Shown in pieces: positions 25,402-34,150 of a DNA stretch of 64,000 bases. The notes below the pieces were generated by a model that did not search any database, was not told the origin of the DNA, and worked only from the letters and a program-made list of their open reading frames with translations. This stretch comes from Sphingobacterium hotanense (GTDB lineage Bacteria > Bacteroidota > Bacteroidia > Sphingobacteriales > Sphingobacteriaceae): positions 3,347,618-3,411,617 of the forward strand of contig NZ_CP030848.1 of the NCBI RefSeq assembly GCF_008274825.1. The letters run 5' to 3'. Positions within the stretch are counted from its first letter, which is position 1; every line of letters starts with the position of its first letter. Both the position numbers and the translations under genes were made by a program.

Positions 25402-25443
25402 AAAAAAAATAGCGCAATGATCTTCATCATTGCGCTATTTTTT
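25402..25443. terminator. Bidirectional terminator
   Basis: An 18-bp stem including TAGCGCAATGAT with a CTTC loop, flanked by an A-run and a T-run. It serves the leftward GNAT gene ending at 25466 and can also act rightward. Confidence 0.85.
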
Positions 25444-25465
25444 AGCTCGTTTTATTAAGCGTATG

Positions 25466-26431
25466 TTATTTTCCTTCTATTTTGCGGCTTCCGAATTCGC
25501 GGTCGCGCTCGAAGGTACTCATGTGTCTTTCTTTTTTTGCCGGGTAGATATCATCAAGGATAATCATGATTCCGGTTTCTTCTACTTCTCCGAATTCATT
25601 GTTTCTGGCAGTGCCGAAAACACGCATCGTTGGCGACAGGTTCATATAGGTATTGATCAATGGAGGGATGTTCTCTCCAAGCTCTCTCACTTTGGTGTTC
25701 AATACTTTATAACCCGCTTTATAGTCTAATCCGTCAAAGATGCCTTCGTGTTTAGAGATATCCGTTTTATAGCCTAGGTAAAGCTCGTCGACAGGTTTTA
25801 CTAAGTTGTCCTTATCCGGGAAGTAGTAGTTCATGAAGTAAATCAGTAGATCACGTGCTTCTTCATTATACTGCGGATACATCGTCACTTTACCGAAAAG
25901 GTATTTCACATCGGGGTTCATCAATACGACAGCACCTAATCCGTCCCATAAGTTGTCTAAGGAAAAAATCCCTTTGCGGTTGTCGATGGCAGGCTGATAT
26001 TTTGGCTGCACCCATGAGCGCCCTAACTCTAACGTATAAGGCAAGTAATCTTTTACAAACTTATCCGAGAACTCGAAGTAATGAGCGGTTGATAAGTGGA
26101 ACTCTCCGTTACTATCGATCGCATCAGCACATTTGATAACGCGGTAGCCAGCTATTATTTCTTCATCCTCAGGGTTCCAAGCGATTAACTGATCATAGTT
26201 ATGTTCGCACGTATCATTTTCATCAATATCTAAAGGCAATCCCGTACCACCTCCAGCACCTCTAAAGGTTATCTCACGCAATCGCCCAATCTCACGCATA
26301 ATATTGGGTGAGTTATGGTAATTGACTAGATAAACCTCATTATTCCCATTGTTAGTATAGCGCACGAAAGCCTCCTTAGTTAACTCAGCTTTAATCAATG
26401 CTCTATCTACTGGTTCAATTATTTCTTGCAT
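25466..26431 (-). CDS. glsB: GNAT-fold N-acyltransferase, GlsB/OlsB-like
   Basis: A 321-residue protein of the OlsB-like N-acyltransferase family (often annotated as hemolysin-related). The core has REITFRGAGGGTGLPLDIDE and YTLELGRSWVQPKYQ, which match the OlsB pattern. In Bacteroides thetaiotaomicron, GlsB adds a 3-hydroxy fatty acid to glycine, and GlsA acylates the product. The neighbouring PlsC-like gene ends 3 bases before this start, so the pair probably makes an N-acyl amino-acid lipid such as glycine or serine lipid. The amino-acid specificity cannot be read from sequence. Confidence 0.72.
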   Translation of the reverse strand: MQEIIEPVDRALIKAELTKEAFVRYTNNGNNEVYLVNYHNSPNIMREIGRLREITFRGAGGGTGLPLDIDENDTCEHNYDQLIAWNPEDEEIIAGYRVIKCADAIDSNGEFHLSTAHYFEFSDKFVKDYLPYTLELGRSWVQPKYQPAIDNRKGIFSLDNLWDGLGAVVLMNPDVKYLFGKVTMYPQYNEEARDLLIYFMNYYFPDKDNLVKPVDELYLGYKTDISKHEGIFDGLDYKAGYKVLNTKVRELGENIPPLINTYMNLSPTMRVFGTARNNEFGEVEETGIMIILDDIYPAKKERHMSTFERDREFGSRKIEGK

Positions 26432-26434
26432 AAA

Positions 26435-27268
26435 TTATTTTTTACCTCCGGACATGGCATACACGGTCTCTTTGACTTCCGCTGCCCATTGGCGTTCATT
26501 TTTACTGTTATCAAATTGCGAATAAGGAATTCGCTTGCCTATCTTAATGGTGATGTCTTTACCGCGTTGCGAGAATAGCTCGTCAGGTAAATATAACATT
26601 TCAATATTAGCTTTTAATCCTACTTTATTCCTAAATCGAGCCAAATTGTAGAAAAAGTTAGAATTTCTTCCATCAATATAGACAGGTACGATGTCTTTTT
26701 TATATTTTTTAGCTTTCGAGATGAAGCTTTTCTTCCATTCCAAATCAACGATCTTACCGTTTATCTTCCTGGAAACCAAGCCGGCAGGAAAAACTAAGAG
26801 CGCGTGGTCTGATGCGTAAGCATTCTCAATGGCGGCAATACCCGATTTACTCTGTCCGCCTAATTTATTTACGGGCACAAAAAGAGGTTCTAAGTTTCGG
26901 ACATTCATAAGTATATCATTGACGAGAAATTTGACGTCTTTTCTATACTTTCCGATCGCCTGCATGAAGGCTACACCGTCAAGCCCTCCCAATGGATGGT
27001 TTGAAGCGAAGATCACGCTATCTTCTAATGGTATATTCTCTGCACCTTCTAAATGTACTTTAACGTCAAGTTCGTTCAACAAAGAATCTACGAAGTCTAA
27101 GCCCATATCATCATGATATGTGGTCATAATGTAATTGATTTCGTCTTCGTGGATGACACGCTCCAAATAGCTGATTAACGGCTTAGGGATCCATTTGGCT
27201 AATGTTGGACTTTTCTTATGTATGACTTCCCTGATTTTTATAAACTTCTCTTTCTCTAGTAAGCCCAT
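26435..27268 (-). CDS. glsA: PlsC-like O-acyltransferase, GlsA-like
   Basis: A 277-residue membrane-associated acyltransferase of the lysophosphatidic-acid acyltransferase superfamily. The catalytic His91 and Asp97 are in SNHPLGGLDG, spaced one residue wider than the classic HX4D, a variant I associate with the amino-acid-lipid subgroup. FVPVNKLGG and VFPAGLVSRK correspond to later acyltransferase blocks. Immediately upstream of, and coupled to, the GlsB/OlsB-like gene. Likely role: acylation of the 3-hydroxy group of the N-acyl amino acid. Alternative: a generic PlsC acting on lysophospholipid. Confidence 0.72.
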   Translation of the reverse strand: MGLLEKEKFIKIREVIHKKSPTLAKWIPKPLISYLERVIHEDEINYIMTTYHDDMGLDFVDSLLNELDVKVHLEGAENIPLEDSVIFASNHPLGGLDGVAFMQAIGKYRKDVKFLVNDILMNVRNLEPLFVPVNKLGGQSKSGIAAIENAYASDHALLVFPAGLVSRKINGKIVDLEWKKSFISKAKKYKKDIVPVYIDGRNSNFFYNLARFRNKVGLKANIEMLYLPDELFSQRGKDITIKIGKRIPYSQFDNSKNERQWAAEVKETVYAMSGGKK

Positions 27269-27440
27269 ATAATAACCCCTCTTTTAAAGTAGGGTAAAAT
27301 TACACAAATAGTTTAAAGTAGCGTAAAACATCTATTTATTTTATCCGAAATTGTATTTTTTACCTACCTTAGCTTAAAGCGTATTTTAAAGAAGAATTAA
27401 ACCTTTTGGTTTAAATTCTATTTAATATATAAAACGATAT

Positions 27441-28103
27441 ATGTTCATTGGCGAAATCATAACAACTCTTTATACCGAACTTAGGCCATCCGACACGGTG
27501 GATTTTGCCTTAAACAAGGTTAATGAATTACATTTTCACCAATTACCTGTCGTGAAGGGCAAAGAATACCATGGCCTGCTGACTGAGGAGGATCTGCTTT
27601 CGGTAGAAGACGAAAGCGATTTGATTTCCGAAGTTAAAATCACCCTACCTTTCATCTATCTATACGACTATCAGCATATCTACGATGCGCTTCAATATCT
27701 GGAGACTTATCAATATGATATTCTACCGGTCCTCAACAAGCAGAATCAATATGTTGGCTGTGTGACACAAACGGACTTATTGCGTGCAATCAATCAGACG
27801 ATCTCTAACCAGGAGAAAGGTGCGATTATTGTTTTAGAAATGGAAGACCGCGATAATTCACTTACGCATGTTGCGCATATCATCGAATCGGAAAATACGA
27901 AGATATTGAATACCGGAGTTCGCCCGATCGAGAACTCGACCAAGGTGGAACTTACCATCAAAGTGAACAAGAACAATATCTCGTCGGTTCTGGCATCGCT
28001 TTGGCGACATGATTATGTGGTGAAAGCATCGTTTAATGATGGTACCGATCAGAACGATATTCAAGAACGATACAACCTTTTAATGAACTATTTGAACATA
28101 TAA
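27441..28103 (+). CDS. CBS-domain protein with C-terminal ACT-like domain
   Basis: A 220-residue soluble protein. Two CBS motifs occupy about residues 1-120 (HQLPVVKGKEYHGLLTEEDL and ILPVLNKQNQYVGCVTQTDL), which together bind adenine nucleotides such as AMP or ATP. Residues 130-205 look like an ACT-type fold. Lies 48 bases upstream of nadK on the same strand, the usual Bacteroidota order, so it may sense nucleotide state for this operon. No catalytic domain is seen; specific function unknown. Confidence 0.85.
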   Translation: MFIGEIITTLYTELRPSDTVDFALNKVNELHFHQLPVVKGKEYHGLLTEEDLLSVEDESDLISEVKITLPFIYLYDYQHIYDALQYLETYQYDILPVLNKQNQYVGCVTQTDLLRAINQTISNQEKGAIIVLEMEDRDNSLTHVAHIIESENTKILNTGVRPIENSTKVELTIKVNKNNISSVLASLWRHDYVVKASFNDGTDQNDIQERYNLLMNYLNI

Positions 28104-28151
28104 TTTCGGAGATTTTCCCATCTTTGAAAAAAATAAACGATTACTTATAGC

Positions 28152-29045
28152 ATGAAAGAACTGTCAATAGCGGTGTATGGGCGTGAGTTCAATCAATCGG
28201 TCATTGGATACGTTGTGGAACTTTTCACCTATTTACGCGAAAGAAATGTTCAGGTTTATATCTACCACGATTTCCATACCTTCTTAAAAAAGCTGTGCAA
28301 AGTAGATTTTAAGTTCAAGAAGTTCAAGACGCACAAGGACTTACCTAAGGACATCTCTTTTATGCTCAGTTTGGGAGGCGATGGTACCATGCTTTCTGCT
28401 GCAACCCTCATTGGCGATTCGGGAATTCCAATTGCCGGTATTAACTTCGGACGCTTGGGTTTTCTGGCGAACATTTCGAAGAATAAAATTGAAGAGGCAT
28501 TAGACCAGATTCTAAACAATCAATATACTGTTCAACCGCGTGCTTTGTTACAAGTGGAAAGCTCCGACGGCACCATAAAAGCCGGAGTTTCCAATGCGCT
28601 AAATGATATTACGGTGTTCCGTTACGATTCCTCAGCGATGATTACAGTGCATGCCGTTTTAAATGGCGAACTGTTGAACAGCTATTGGTCCGACGGATTG
28701 ATCATTGCGACGCCAACAGGATCAACCGCCTACTCATTAAGTTGTGGTGGCCCCATTATCATGCCCGGCAGTGGCAACTTTGTTATCACCCCGGTATCTC
28801 CCCATAATTTAAACGTTCGCCCTATTGTTGTTTCGGAAGATATGGAGCTCCGCCTGAACATCGAGAGCCGTACGGAGAAGTATATCGTAAGCTGCGATTC
28901 AAAAAGTTATACCCTATCCACAAAGACTAGTTTACTGATTACCAAAGCGCCGTATCATGTTAACCTGATCCGCCTGAAAGACGATCAATATTTTGGCATT
29001 TTGCGCGAAAAATTACTTTGGGGCATCGACGTCCGCAACTACTAA
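28152..29045 (+). CDS. nadK: NAD kinase
   Basis: A 297-residue cytosolic NAD kinase making NADP from NAD and ATP. GGDGT is at 75-79 within LSLGGDGTMLSAA, followed by GRLGFLAN, the NE/D-like NALNDITVFR and the Gly-rich ATPTGSTAYSLSCGGP, the standard set of NadK motifs. Length is normal. It follows the CBS gene and begins a rightward cluster leading to uppS and bamA after a 341-base gap that contains no recognised gene. Confidence 0.95.
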   Translation: MKELSIAVYGREFNQSVIGYVVELFTYLRERNVQVYIYHDFHTFLKKLCKVDFKFKKFKTHKDLPKDISFMLSLGGDGTMLSAATLIGDSGIPIAGINFGRLGFLANISKNKIEEALDQILNNQYTVQPRALLQVESSDGTIKAGVSNALNDITVFRYDSSAMITVHAVLNGELLNSYWSDGLIIATPTGSTAYSLSCGGPIIMPGSGNFVITPVSPHNLNVRPIVVSEDMELRLNIESRTEKYIVSCDSKSYTLSTKTSLLITKAPYHVNLIRLKDDQYFGILREKLLWGIDVRNY

Positions 29046-29386
29046 TTATTAGCTTAACCTGCTTTTAACGTTATTTTAAGTGTTAGGATTGCGGTAAAAC
29101 CTGTATCTTTACGAAAATTTGTCAGACTTTGAAACCACGAGAGGCTTATACTGTAGAATTTTACAGCACTACCAGCAACTTAGATCACCCAGCATCTGTT
29201 CGGGCGCATGTTGTTTTTGCCTCCTCGCTACCTTATCAATCAGACAGCAAAATACCCTCATCTTTATTGATCGCAAATTGTGTTCCCGCTCTTTATGAGA
29301 GGGTTACATTTTCGTCGGCAGTATAACATGAGTTCCAGCGGTTCGAAAAGTGCAGAGCTTGAGAATCGTTAAATGTAAATTAAGAA
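29046..29386. other. Unassigned gap between nadK and uppS
   Basis: 341 bases. TATCTTTA at 29103-29110 resembles a -7 element, so a promoter for uppS-bamA with a long 5' leader is likely. CTGTA/TACAG and other short inverted words occur. A 65-codon TTG-started frame at 29129-29326 has no recognisable product and I do not call it. In related genomes an extra envelope gene often sits here; nothing equivalent is visible. Confidence 0.45.
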
Positions 29387-30124
29387 ATGGACTATAAAGA
29401 AAATATAGACAAATCAAACCTACCCAAGCATATCGCCATCATTATGGATGGTAATGGCCGCTGGGCGAAGGAAAAAGGCGAGCTACGCGTATTTGGTCAC
29501 CGAAATGGTGTCACTGCGGTACGCGAAGCGCTAGAAGCCGCTGTAGAGATTGGTATTTCGTACCTCACTTTATATGCTTTTTCTACTGAAAATTGGAACA
29601 GACCACAATTTGAAGTCGATGCCTTAATGGAATTGCTAGTAGACTCCTTGAATAAAGAGTTACCTACCTTTCAGAAAAACAATATCCGTGTGAACACGAT
29701 TGGCCGCATGGCAGACCTACCGCCGCATTGCCAAGTAACCTTGCAGAGCACGATAGACCAAACCAAAGATAACACTGGCTGTACACTAACATTAGCTTTA
29801 AGTTATGGATCTCGCCAAGAAATCTTAGATGCGACAAAAACAATTGCTCAGAAAGTGCAGTCGGGCGAATTGAGTCTCGAGGATATCAACGAGCCAACGT
29901 TCAGCGAAAATCTATATACCAAAGCGATTCCCGACCCGGAGATGATGATTAGAACGAGCGGTGAGCAACGCATCAGCAACTATATGTTGTGGCAACTTGC
30001 CTATACCGAGCTCTTTTTTCTGCCTATTATGTGGCCGGAATTCTCTAGGGAACATCTATTTGAATGCATCTACTTGTATCAAAATAGAGAAAGAAGATTT
30101 GGGAAAACTAGTGAACAATTATAA
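29387..30124 (+). CDS. uppS: Isoprenyl transferase (undecaprenyl diphosphate synthase)
   Basis: A 245-residue cis-prenyltransferase that elongates farnesyl diphosphate with isopentenyl diphosphate to the C55 carrier for peptidoglycan and glycan synthesis. HIAIIMDGNGRWAKEKG at 15-31 holds the catalytic Asp21, and FGHRNG, LTLYAFSTENWNRP and the C-terminal PDPEMMIRTSGEQRISNYML are all present. Length matches bacterial UppS. It opens the envelope-assembly cluster with bamA and two OmpH-like chaperones downstream. Confidence 0.95.
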   Translation: MDYKENIDKSNLPKHIAIIMDGNGRWAKEKGELRVFGHRNGVTAVREALEAAVEIGISYLTLYAFSTENWNRPQFEVDALMELLVDSLNKELPTFQKNNIRVNTIGRMADLPPHCQVTLQSTIDQTKDNTGCTLTLALSYGSRQEILDATKTIAQKVQSGELSLEDINEPTFSENLYTKAIPDPEMMIRTSGEQRISNYMLWQLAYTELFFLPIMWPEFSREHLFECIYLYQNRERRFGKTSEQL

Positions 30125-30244
30125 GAAATCATTACTTTTGCAACATTTTGATTTTGGCGCTGTTAATGCCATAATTTCGTAATATTTCTTTTAACAAAAA
30201 TTAACAAGACTTTGCTGTACTTTAGCAGACATAATAAAGAGTAG

Positions 30245-32818
30245 ATGAAGCATAAAATTAAACTTACCTTATTACTGACCATATTCTTATTAAATTTTGC
30301 GCATGCGCAGATCCCTGGCAACCGCCCGCTAAATTTAAATAACCGAAACGATATCAGTGCATTAGAACCAAAGAGCTATGTTATCGGCGGGATAGAGGTT
30401 AAAGGCGCTCAGTATTTGGATAAGGACGTATTGATTACGATTTCACGCCTTACCGTTGGTGAGTATATTGAGGTTCCGAGTGAACAAACGGCCAACGTTA
30501 TTAAGTTTTTGATGGATCAAAACTTGTTCGAGGATGTGCAGCTTTATGCTACCAGAATTCAAGACGAAACGATCTTTTTAGAAATCCGCGTTGTTGAGCG
30601 CCCGAGATTGACCCGCGTTGATCTTAATGGTTTAAGCAAAAGCCAGACAGAGGAGGTTCGCAAGCGTTTAAATGCAAATACAGGTAAGATTGTAAACGAA
30701 AATTTGCTTCAGACAACTAAAAATACGATTGAGAAATTTCTACGTGAGAAATCGTATTTATATCCGGAAATAAAAATCACAACCAAAAAAGACTCTGCGC
30801 AAAGCAACAACGAGATTGTTGTAGTCGATGTAGAGCGCAATAAAAAAATTAAAGTTAGAAAAGTTGAATTCGAAGGAAACGAAGAATTCAGCGACAAGCA
30901 ATTACGCAAGTACTTAAAAGGTGTAAAACCTAGAGCTTGGTTCCGTGTGTTTGGTCCTGGAAAATTCAAGGAAGACAAATACGAAGAGGCTAAGGAAAAG
31001 TTGGTTGCTAAGATGCAAGACAAAGGATACCGTGATGCGCAGATCTTAAAGGATAGCGTTTACCGTTATGATAACAATGAGGTCGCTATTGATTTCGACA
31101 TCTACGAAGGTCCTAAATACTATGTTGGTAATATCGATTGGGCAGGAAACGCGAAATATAAAGACTCGGTTTTAAATATCTTATTAGGTATTCAAAAGGG
31201 CGATGTATATAGCGAGGAGAAGTTGAATTCAAAGCTTTCTGGTCCTACTAGAAACTCGGATGATATTGCTGCAATCTACCAGAACGATGGTTATTTAACT
31301 TTCAACGTTCAGCCTGTTATCAAACGTATCTACCAAGATACGGTGGATATCGAGATCCAGATGTTTGAGGGTAAACAGTATACAATCAACAATGTAATCC
31401 TGAAAGGTAACGACGTAACGAATGACCGTGTTGTTCTTCGTTCGATTTACTCTAAGCCAGGTCAAAAATACTCTCGTGAGTTATTAGTACGTTCCGTTCG
31501 TGAAATTTCACAATTAGGGATGTTTGATGAGCAGAAGGTTACTCCTATGCCGACAAACTTGAACTATGAAGAAGGAACGACAGACATCGAGTTTACAGTT
31601 GCTGAAAAACCTTCTGACCAGGTGGAACTATCCGGTGGTTATGGTGCAGGGCAAGTAATCGGTACTTTAGGTTTAACATTCAATAACTTCTCGACGAGCA
31701 ATTTCTTTAAGAAAGAGGCTTGGAAGCCACTTCCACGTGGAGATGGTCAGAAATTAAGTATTCGTGGTCAAACTTCCGGAAAACGCTATCAATCGTATAG
31801 CTTCTCTTTCTCGGAGCCGTGGTTAGGTGGTAAGAAACCAATCTATTTTGGGTTGAGTGCTTATATCTCTAACTCGCAATCGCAATACTATAACCCACAA
31901 ACTGGGCGTTATGAAGGGTATGAAAACAACCCTAAGATTCAAATGCACGGGGTGACAGCAACCTTGGGTAAGCGTTTGCAATGGCCGGATAACTACTTCC
32001 AGATCAACAGTTCTTTATCTTACCAACGTTATAAATTGGAGAACTACGGAAACTACTTCTTGTTCTCTAATGGTACTGCAACGAACATCAACTTTACACA
32101 AGAGATCAGTAGAAACTCGATTGACGCGCCTATCTACCCTACTTCGGGTTCGCACTTGAAGTTCAGCGTGCAGTTGACTCCTCCTTACTCGGCATGGAAT
32201 AATATTGACTACGCAACAGCGCCAGATAACGAGAAATACAAATGGACGGAGTATCACAAGTGGAAGTTTGATTCACAATGGTACACGAAGATTGTCGGTA
32301 AATTGGTATTGAAAACACAAGCACAGTTTGGTTACTTAGGTACTTACGGCGATAGAACACCAACTTCACCATTTGAGCGTTTCAAATTAGGTGGTGATGG
32401 TATGCAAGGATTCGACTTCTTACAGGGTTCAGAGATCATCGCAATGCGTGGATATGCAAACGGTACGGTTATCCCTGCTACGACAGGTAATAATTTGCAG
32501 AATATCGCTATCCAGTCTGGTAGCCCGATCTATGCGAAATATCAAATCGAACTACGCCACCCAATCATGTTGAATGAGCAAGCAACCGTATTTGCTTTAG
32601 CATTCGCAGAAGCCGGTAATACTTGGAACAAGTTTGATGAAGTAAATCCATTCAAGGTTCGCCGTTCTGTAGGTGTGGGTGCTCGTATCTTCTTACCTAT
32701 CTTTGGTATGCTAGGTATCGATTATGGTCATGCCTTGGATCCAATTCCGGGATTACCGACATCACAGTGGAAACAAAACTTCACGTTCAGTATCATCCAG
32801 AATATGGGAGGATTTTAA
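30245..32818 (+). CDS. bamA: BamA outer-membrane protein assembly factor
   Basis: An 857-residue Omp85 protein that inserts beta-barrel proteins into the outer membrane. A signal peptide (about 1-21, ending NFAHA) is followed by several POTRA repeats up to about residue 450 (for example VIGGIEVKGAQYLDKDVLI, RKVEFEGNEEFSDKQLRKYL, INNVILKGNDVTNDRVVLRS) and a barrel from about 460 with the lid-lock-like region around RFKLGGDGMQGFD. The chain ends in Phe, as expected for an outer-membrane barrel. Followed immediately by two periplasmic OmpH/Skp chaperones, a functional neighbourhood. Confidence 0.95.
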   Translation: MKHKIKLTLLLTIFLLNFAHAQIPGNRPLNLNNRNDISALEPKSYVIGGIEVKGAQYLDKDVLITISRLTVGEYIEVPSEQTANVIKFLMDQNLFEDVQLYATRIQDETIFLEIRVVERPRLTRVDLNGLSKSQTEEVRKRLNANTGKIVNENLLQTTKNTIEKFLREKSYLYPEIKITTKKDSAQSNNEIVVVDVERNKKIKVRKVEFEGNEEFSDKQLRKYLKGVKPRAWFRVFGPGKFKEDKYEEAKEKLVAKMQDKGYRDAQILKDSVYRYDNNEVAIDFDIYEGPKYYVGNIDWAGNAKYKDSVLNILLGIQKGDVYSEEKLNSKLSGPTRNSDDIAAIYQNDGYLTFNVQPVIKRIYQDTVDIEIQMFEGKQYTINNVILKGNDVTNDRVVLRSIYSKPGQKYSRELLVRSVREISQLGMFDEQKVTPMPTNLNYEEGTTDIEFTVAEKPSDQVELSGGYGAGQVIGTLGLTFNNFSTSNFFKKEAWKPLPRGDGQKLSIRGQTSGKRYQSYSFSFSEPWLGGKKPIYFGLSAYISNSQSQYYNPQTGRYEGYENNPKIQMHGVTATLGKRLQWPDNYFQINSSLSYQRYKLENYGNYFLFSNGTATNINFTQEISRNSIDAPIYPTSGSHLKFSVQLTPPYSAWNNIDYATAPDNEKYKWTEYHKWKFDSQWYTKIVGKLVLKTQAQFGYLGTYGDRTPTSPFERFKLGGDGMQGFDFLQGSEIIAMRGYANGTVIPATTGNNLQNIAIQSGSPIYAKYQIELRHPIMLNEQATVFALAFAEAGNTWNKFDEVNPFKVRRSVGVGARIFLPIFGMLGIDYGHALDPIPGLPTSQWKQNFTFSIIQNMGGF

Positions 32819-32879
32819 GATTAAACTTTTTAGCACAATATTTGTCATAAACAAAGAAATGATTAAAATTTGTACCTCT

Positions 32880-33413
32880 ATGAAACGAATATTAGTAATA
32901 GTAGCTATGCTAGCCTTTATGGGCAGTGTATCATATGCGCAGAAATTGGCTTATGTGGATTCGGAATATGTAATGAAGCACATCCCAGAGTATACCAATG
33001 CTCAAAAGCAATTGGATAACTTATCCCAACAATGGCAAGCGGAAGTTGACAAGCAATATGCATCGATCGAGACTTTGTATAAAGCTTACCAGAATGATGC
33101 TCCTCGTTTGAATGAGGACATGCGCAGACGTCGTGAAGACGAGATTGTGAACAAAGAGAAATCAGTTAAGGAGTTTCAACGCGGTAAATTCGGTATGGAC
33201 GGTGAGTTATTTCAACAACGTGAGAAGTTGATGAAGCCTATTCAAGACCGTGTTCAGAAAGCGATTCAAGACGTTGCGCGAGCTCAGCAATATGATTTCG
33301 TGTTAGACAAACGTAGTGAAACATCCTTCCTTTACGCTAATCCAGCGATGGACAAGAGTAACGAGGTTATTACGAAGTTAGGATTGAAGCCTAATGCATC
33401 GTTAGCGAACTAA
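32880..33413 (+). CDS. OmpH/Skp-family periplasmic chaperone 1
   Basis: A 177-residue secreted protein. The chosen start at 32880 gives a clear signal peptide (MKRILVIVAMLAFMGSVSYA, cleaved before QKLAYVD). The frame is open further upstream (ATG at 32859), giving a slightly longer N-region. The mature chain is a coiled-coil OmpH/Skp-like chaperone (about 20-160, MRRRREDEIVNKEKSVKEFQ) that holds unfolded outer-membrane proteins in the periplasm before BamA insertion. It follows bamA by 61 bases and precedes a paralogue; the pair probably arose by tandem duplication. Confidence 0.9.
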   Translation: MKRILVIVAMLAFMGSVSYAQKLAYVDSEYVMKHIPEYTNAQKQLDNLSQQWQAEVDKQYASIETLYKAYQNDAPRLNEDMRRRREDEIVNKEKSVKEFQRGKFGMDGELFQQREKLMKPIQDRVQKAIQDVARAQQYDFVLDKRSETSFLYANPAMDKSNEVITKLGLKPNASLAN

Positions 33414-33501
33414 GATTTTTTATTATTATTGTGTAACTAATTTTTAACTAGATAATTTAAAATAGCAAAAAACCTTATATCTACGTATATAAGACATTAA
33501 C

Positions 33502-34068
33502 ATGAACAGCATGAAAAATTTATTGAAAAGTGTAGTAGTAGCATCAGGAGTTTTATTGGCGGCAAACACTGCAAGTGCGCAACAAAAAATCGGACATATC
33601 AATACTGCAGAAATCGTTCAGTCGACTCCAGAATTTCAAGCGGCAGAAGCACAAATGAAAACCTTAAGCGAAACAAAACAAAAAGAGCTTCAAGGAATGT
33701 ATGCTGAATACCAAAAGAAACAAAACGACGCAAACGAGAAGTTGAGAAACAGAAGTGAAGCAAATAAAGAGTCTGTAGATGCAGAGGTTCAACAAATCGC
33801 TAACTCTATGCGTGAGATGGAAACTCGTATCCAAGATGTTCAACGTGTAGCACAAGAGGACATTGGTAAAAAACAACAAGAGCTTTACGCTCCTATCGAG
33901 CAAAAAGTATTCACTGCAATCAATGCAGTAGCTCAAGAAAAAGGTTATGCTTACGTGTTAGACGTTTCTAACGGTGGTATTCCTTACTTCGGTGGTGGCG
34001 ATGATTTAACAGCGGATATCAAGAAAAAACTAGGTATTTCTGCAACAGCAACTCCAGCTAAGAAATAA
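33502..34068 (+). CDS. OmpH/Skp-family periplasmic chaperone 2
   Basis: A 188-residue paralogue of the preceding chaperone. Signal peptide MNSMKNLLKSVVVASGVLLA with cleavage after ASA, mature QQKIGHINTAEIVQSTPEFQ matching the OmpH N-terminus, then a long charged helical region (about 45-130) and the YVLDVSNGGIPYFGGGDD ending. An alternative start is Met4 (33511). Presumed to act with BamA on outer-membrane protein folding. A strong terminator follows at 34096. Confidence 0.92.
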   Translation: MNSMKNLLKSVVVASGVLLAANTASAQQKIGHINTAEIVQSTPEFQAAEAQMKTLSETKQKELQGMYAEYQKKQNDANEKLRNRSEANKESVDAEVQQIANSMREMETRIQDVQRVAQEDIGKKQQELYAPIEQKVFTAINAVAQEKGYAYVLDVSNGGIPYFGGGDDLTADIKKKLGISATATPAKK

Positions 34069-34095
34069 GTATAAGATCTTATTGAAAATAAAAAG

Positions 34096-34128
34096 AGGTC
34101 TGTATCAAATTGATGCAGACCTTTTTTT
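34096..34128 (+). terminator. Terminator of the uppS-bamA-ompH cluster
   Basis: An 11-bp stem (AGGTCTGTATC with GATGCAGACCT, one G-T pair), AAATT loop and seven T residues, 28 bases after the second OmpH stop. It also faces the end of the convergent GMC gene. Confidence 0.88.
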
Positions 34129-34150
34129 ATTTTATTAGGTATGATGTTCT

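Noticed and set aside
29129..29326. 65-codon TTG-started frame between nadK and uppS
   Set aside because: No family resemblance; the start is TTG with no ribosome-binding site. More likely leader DNA.
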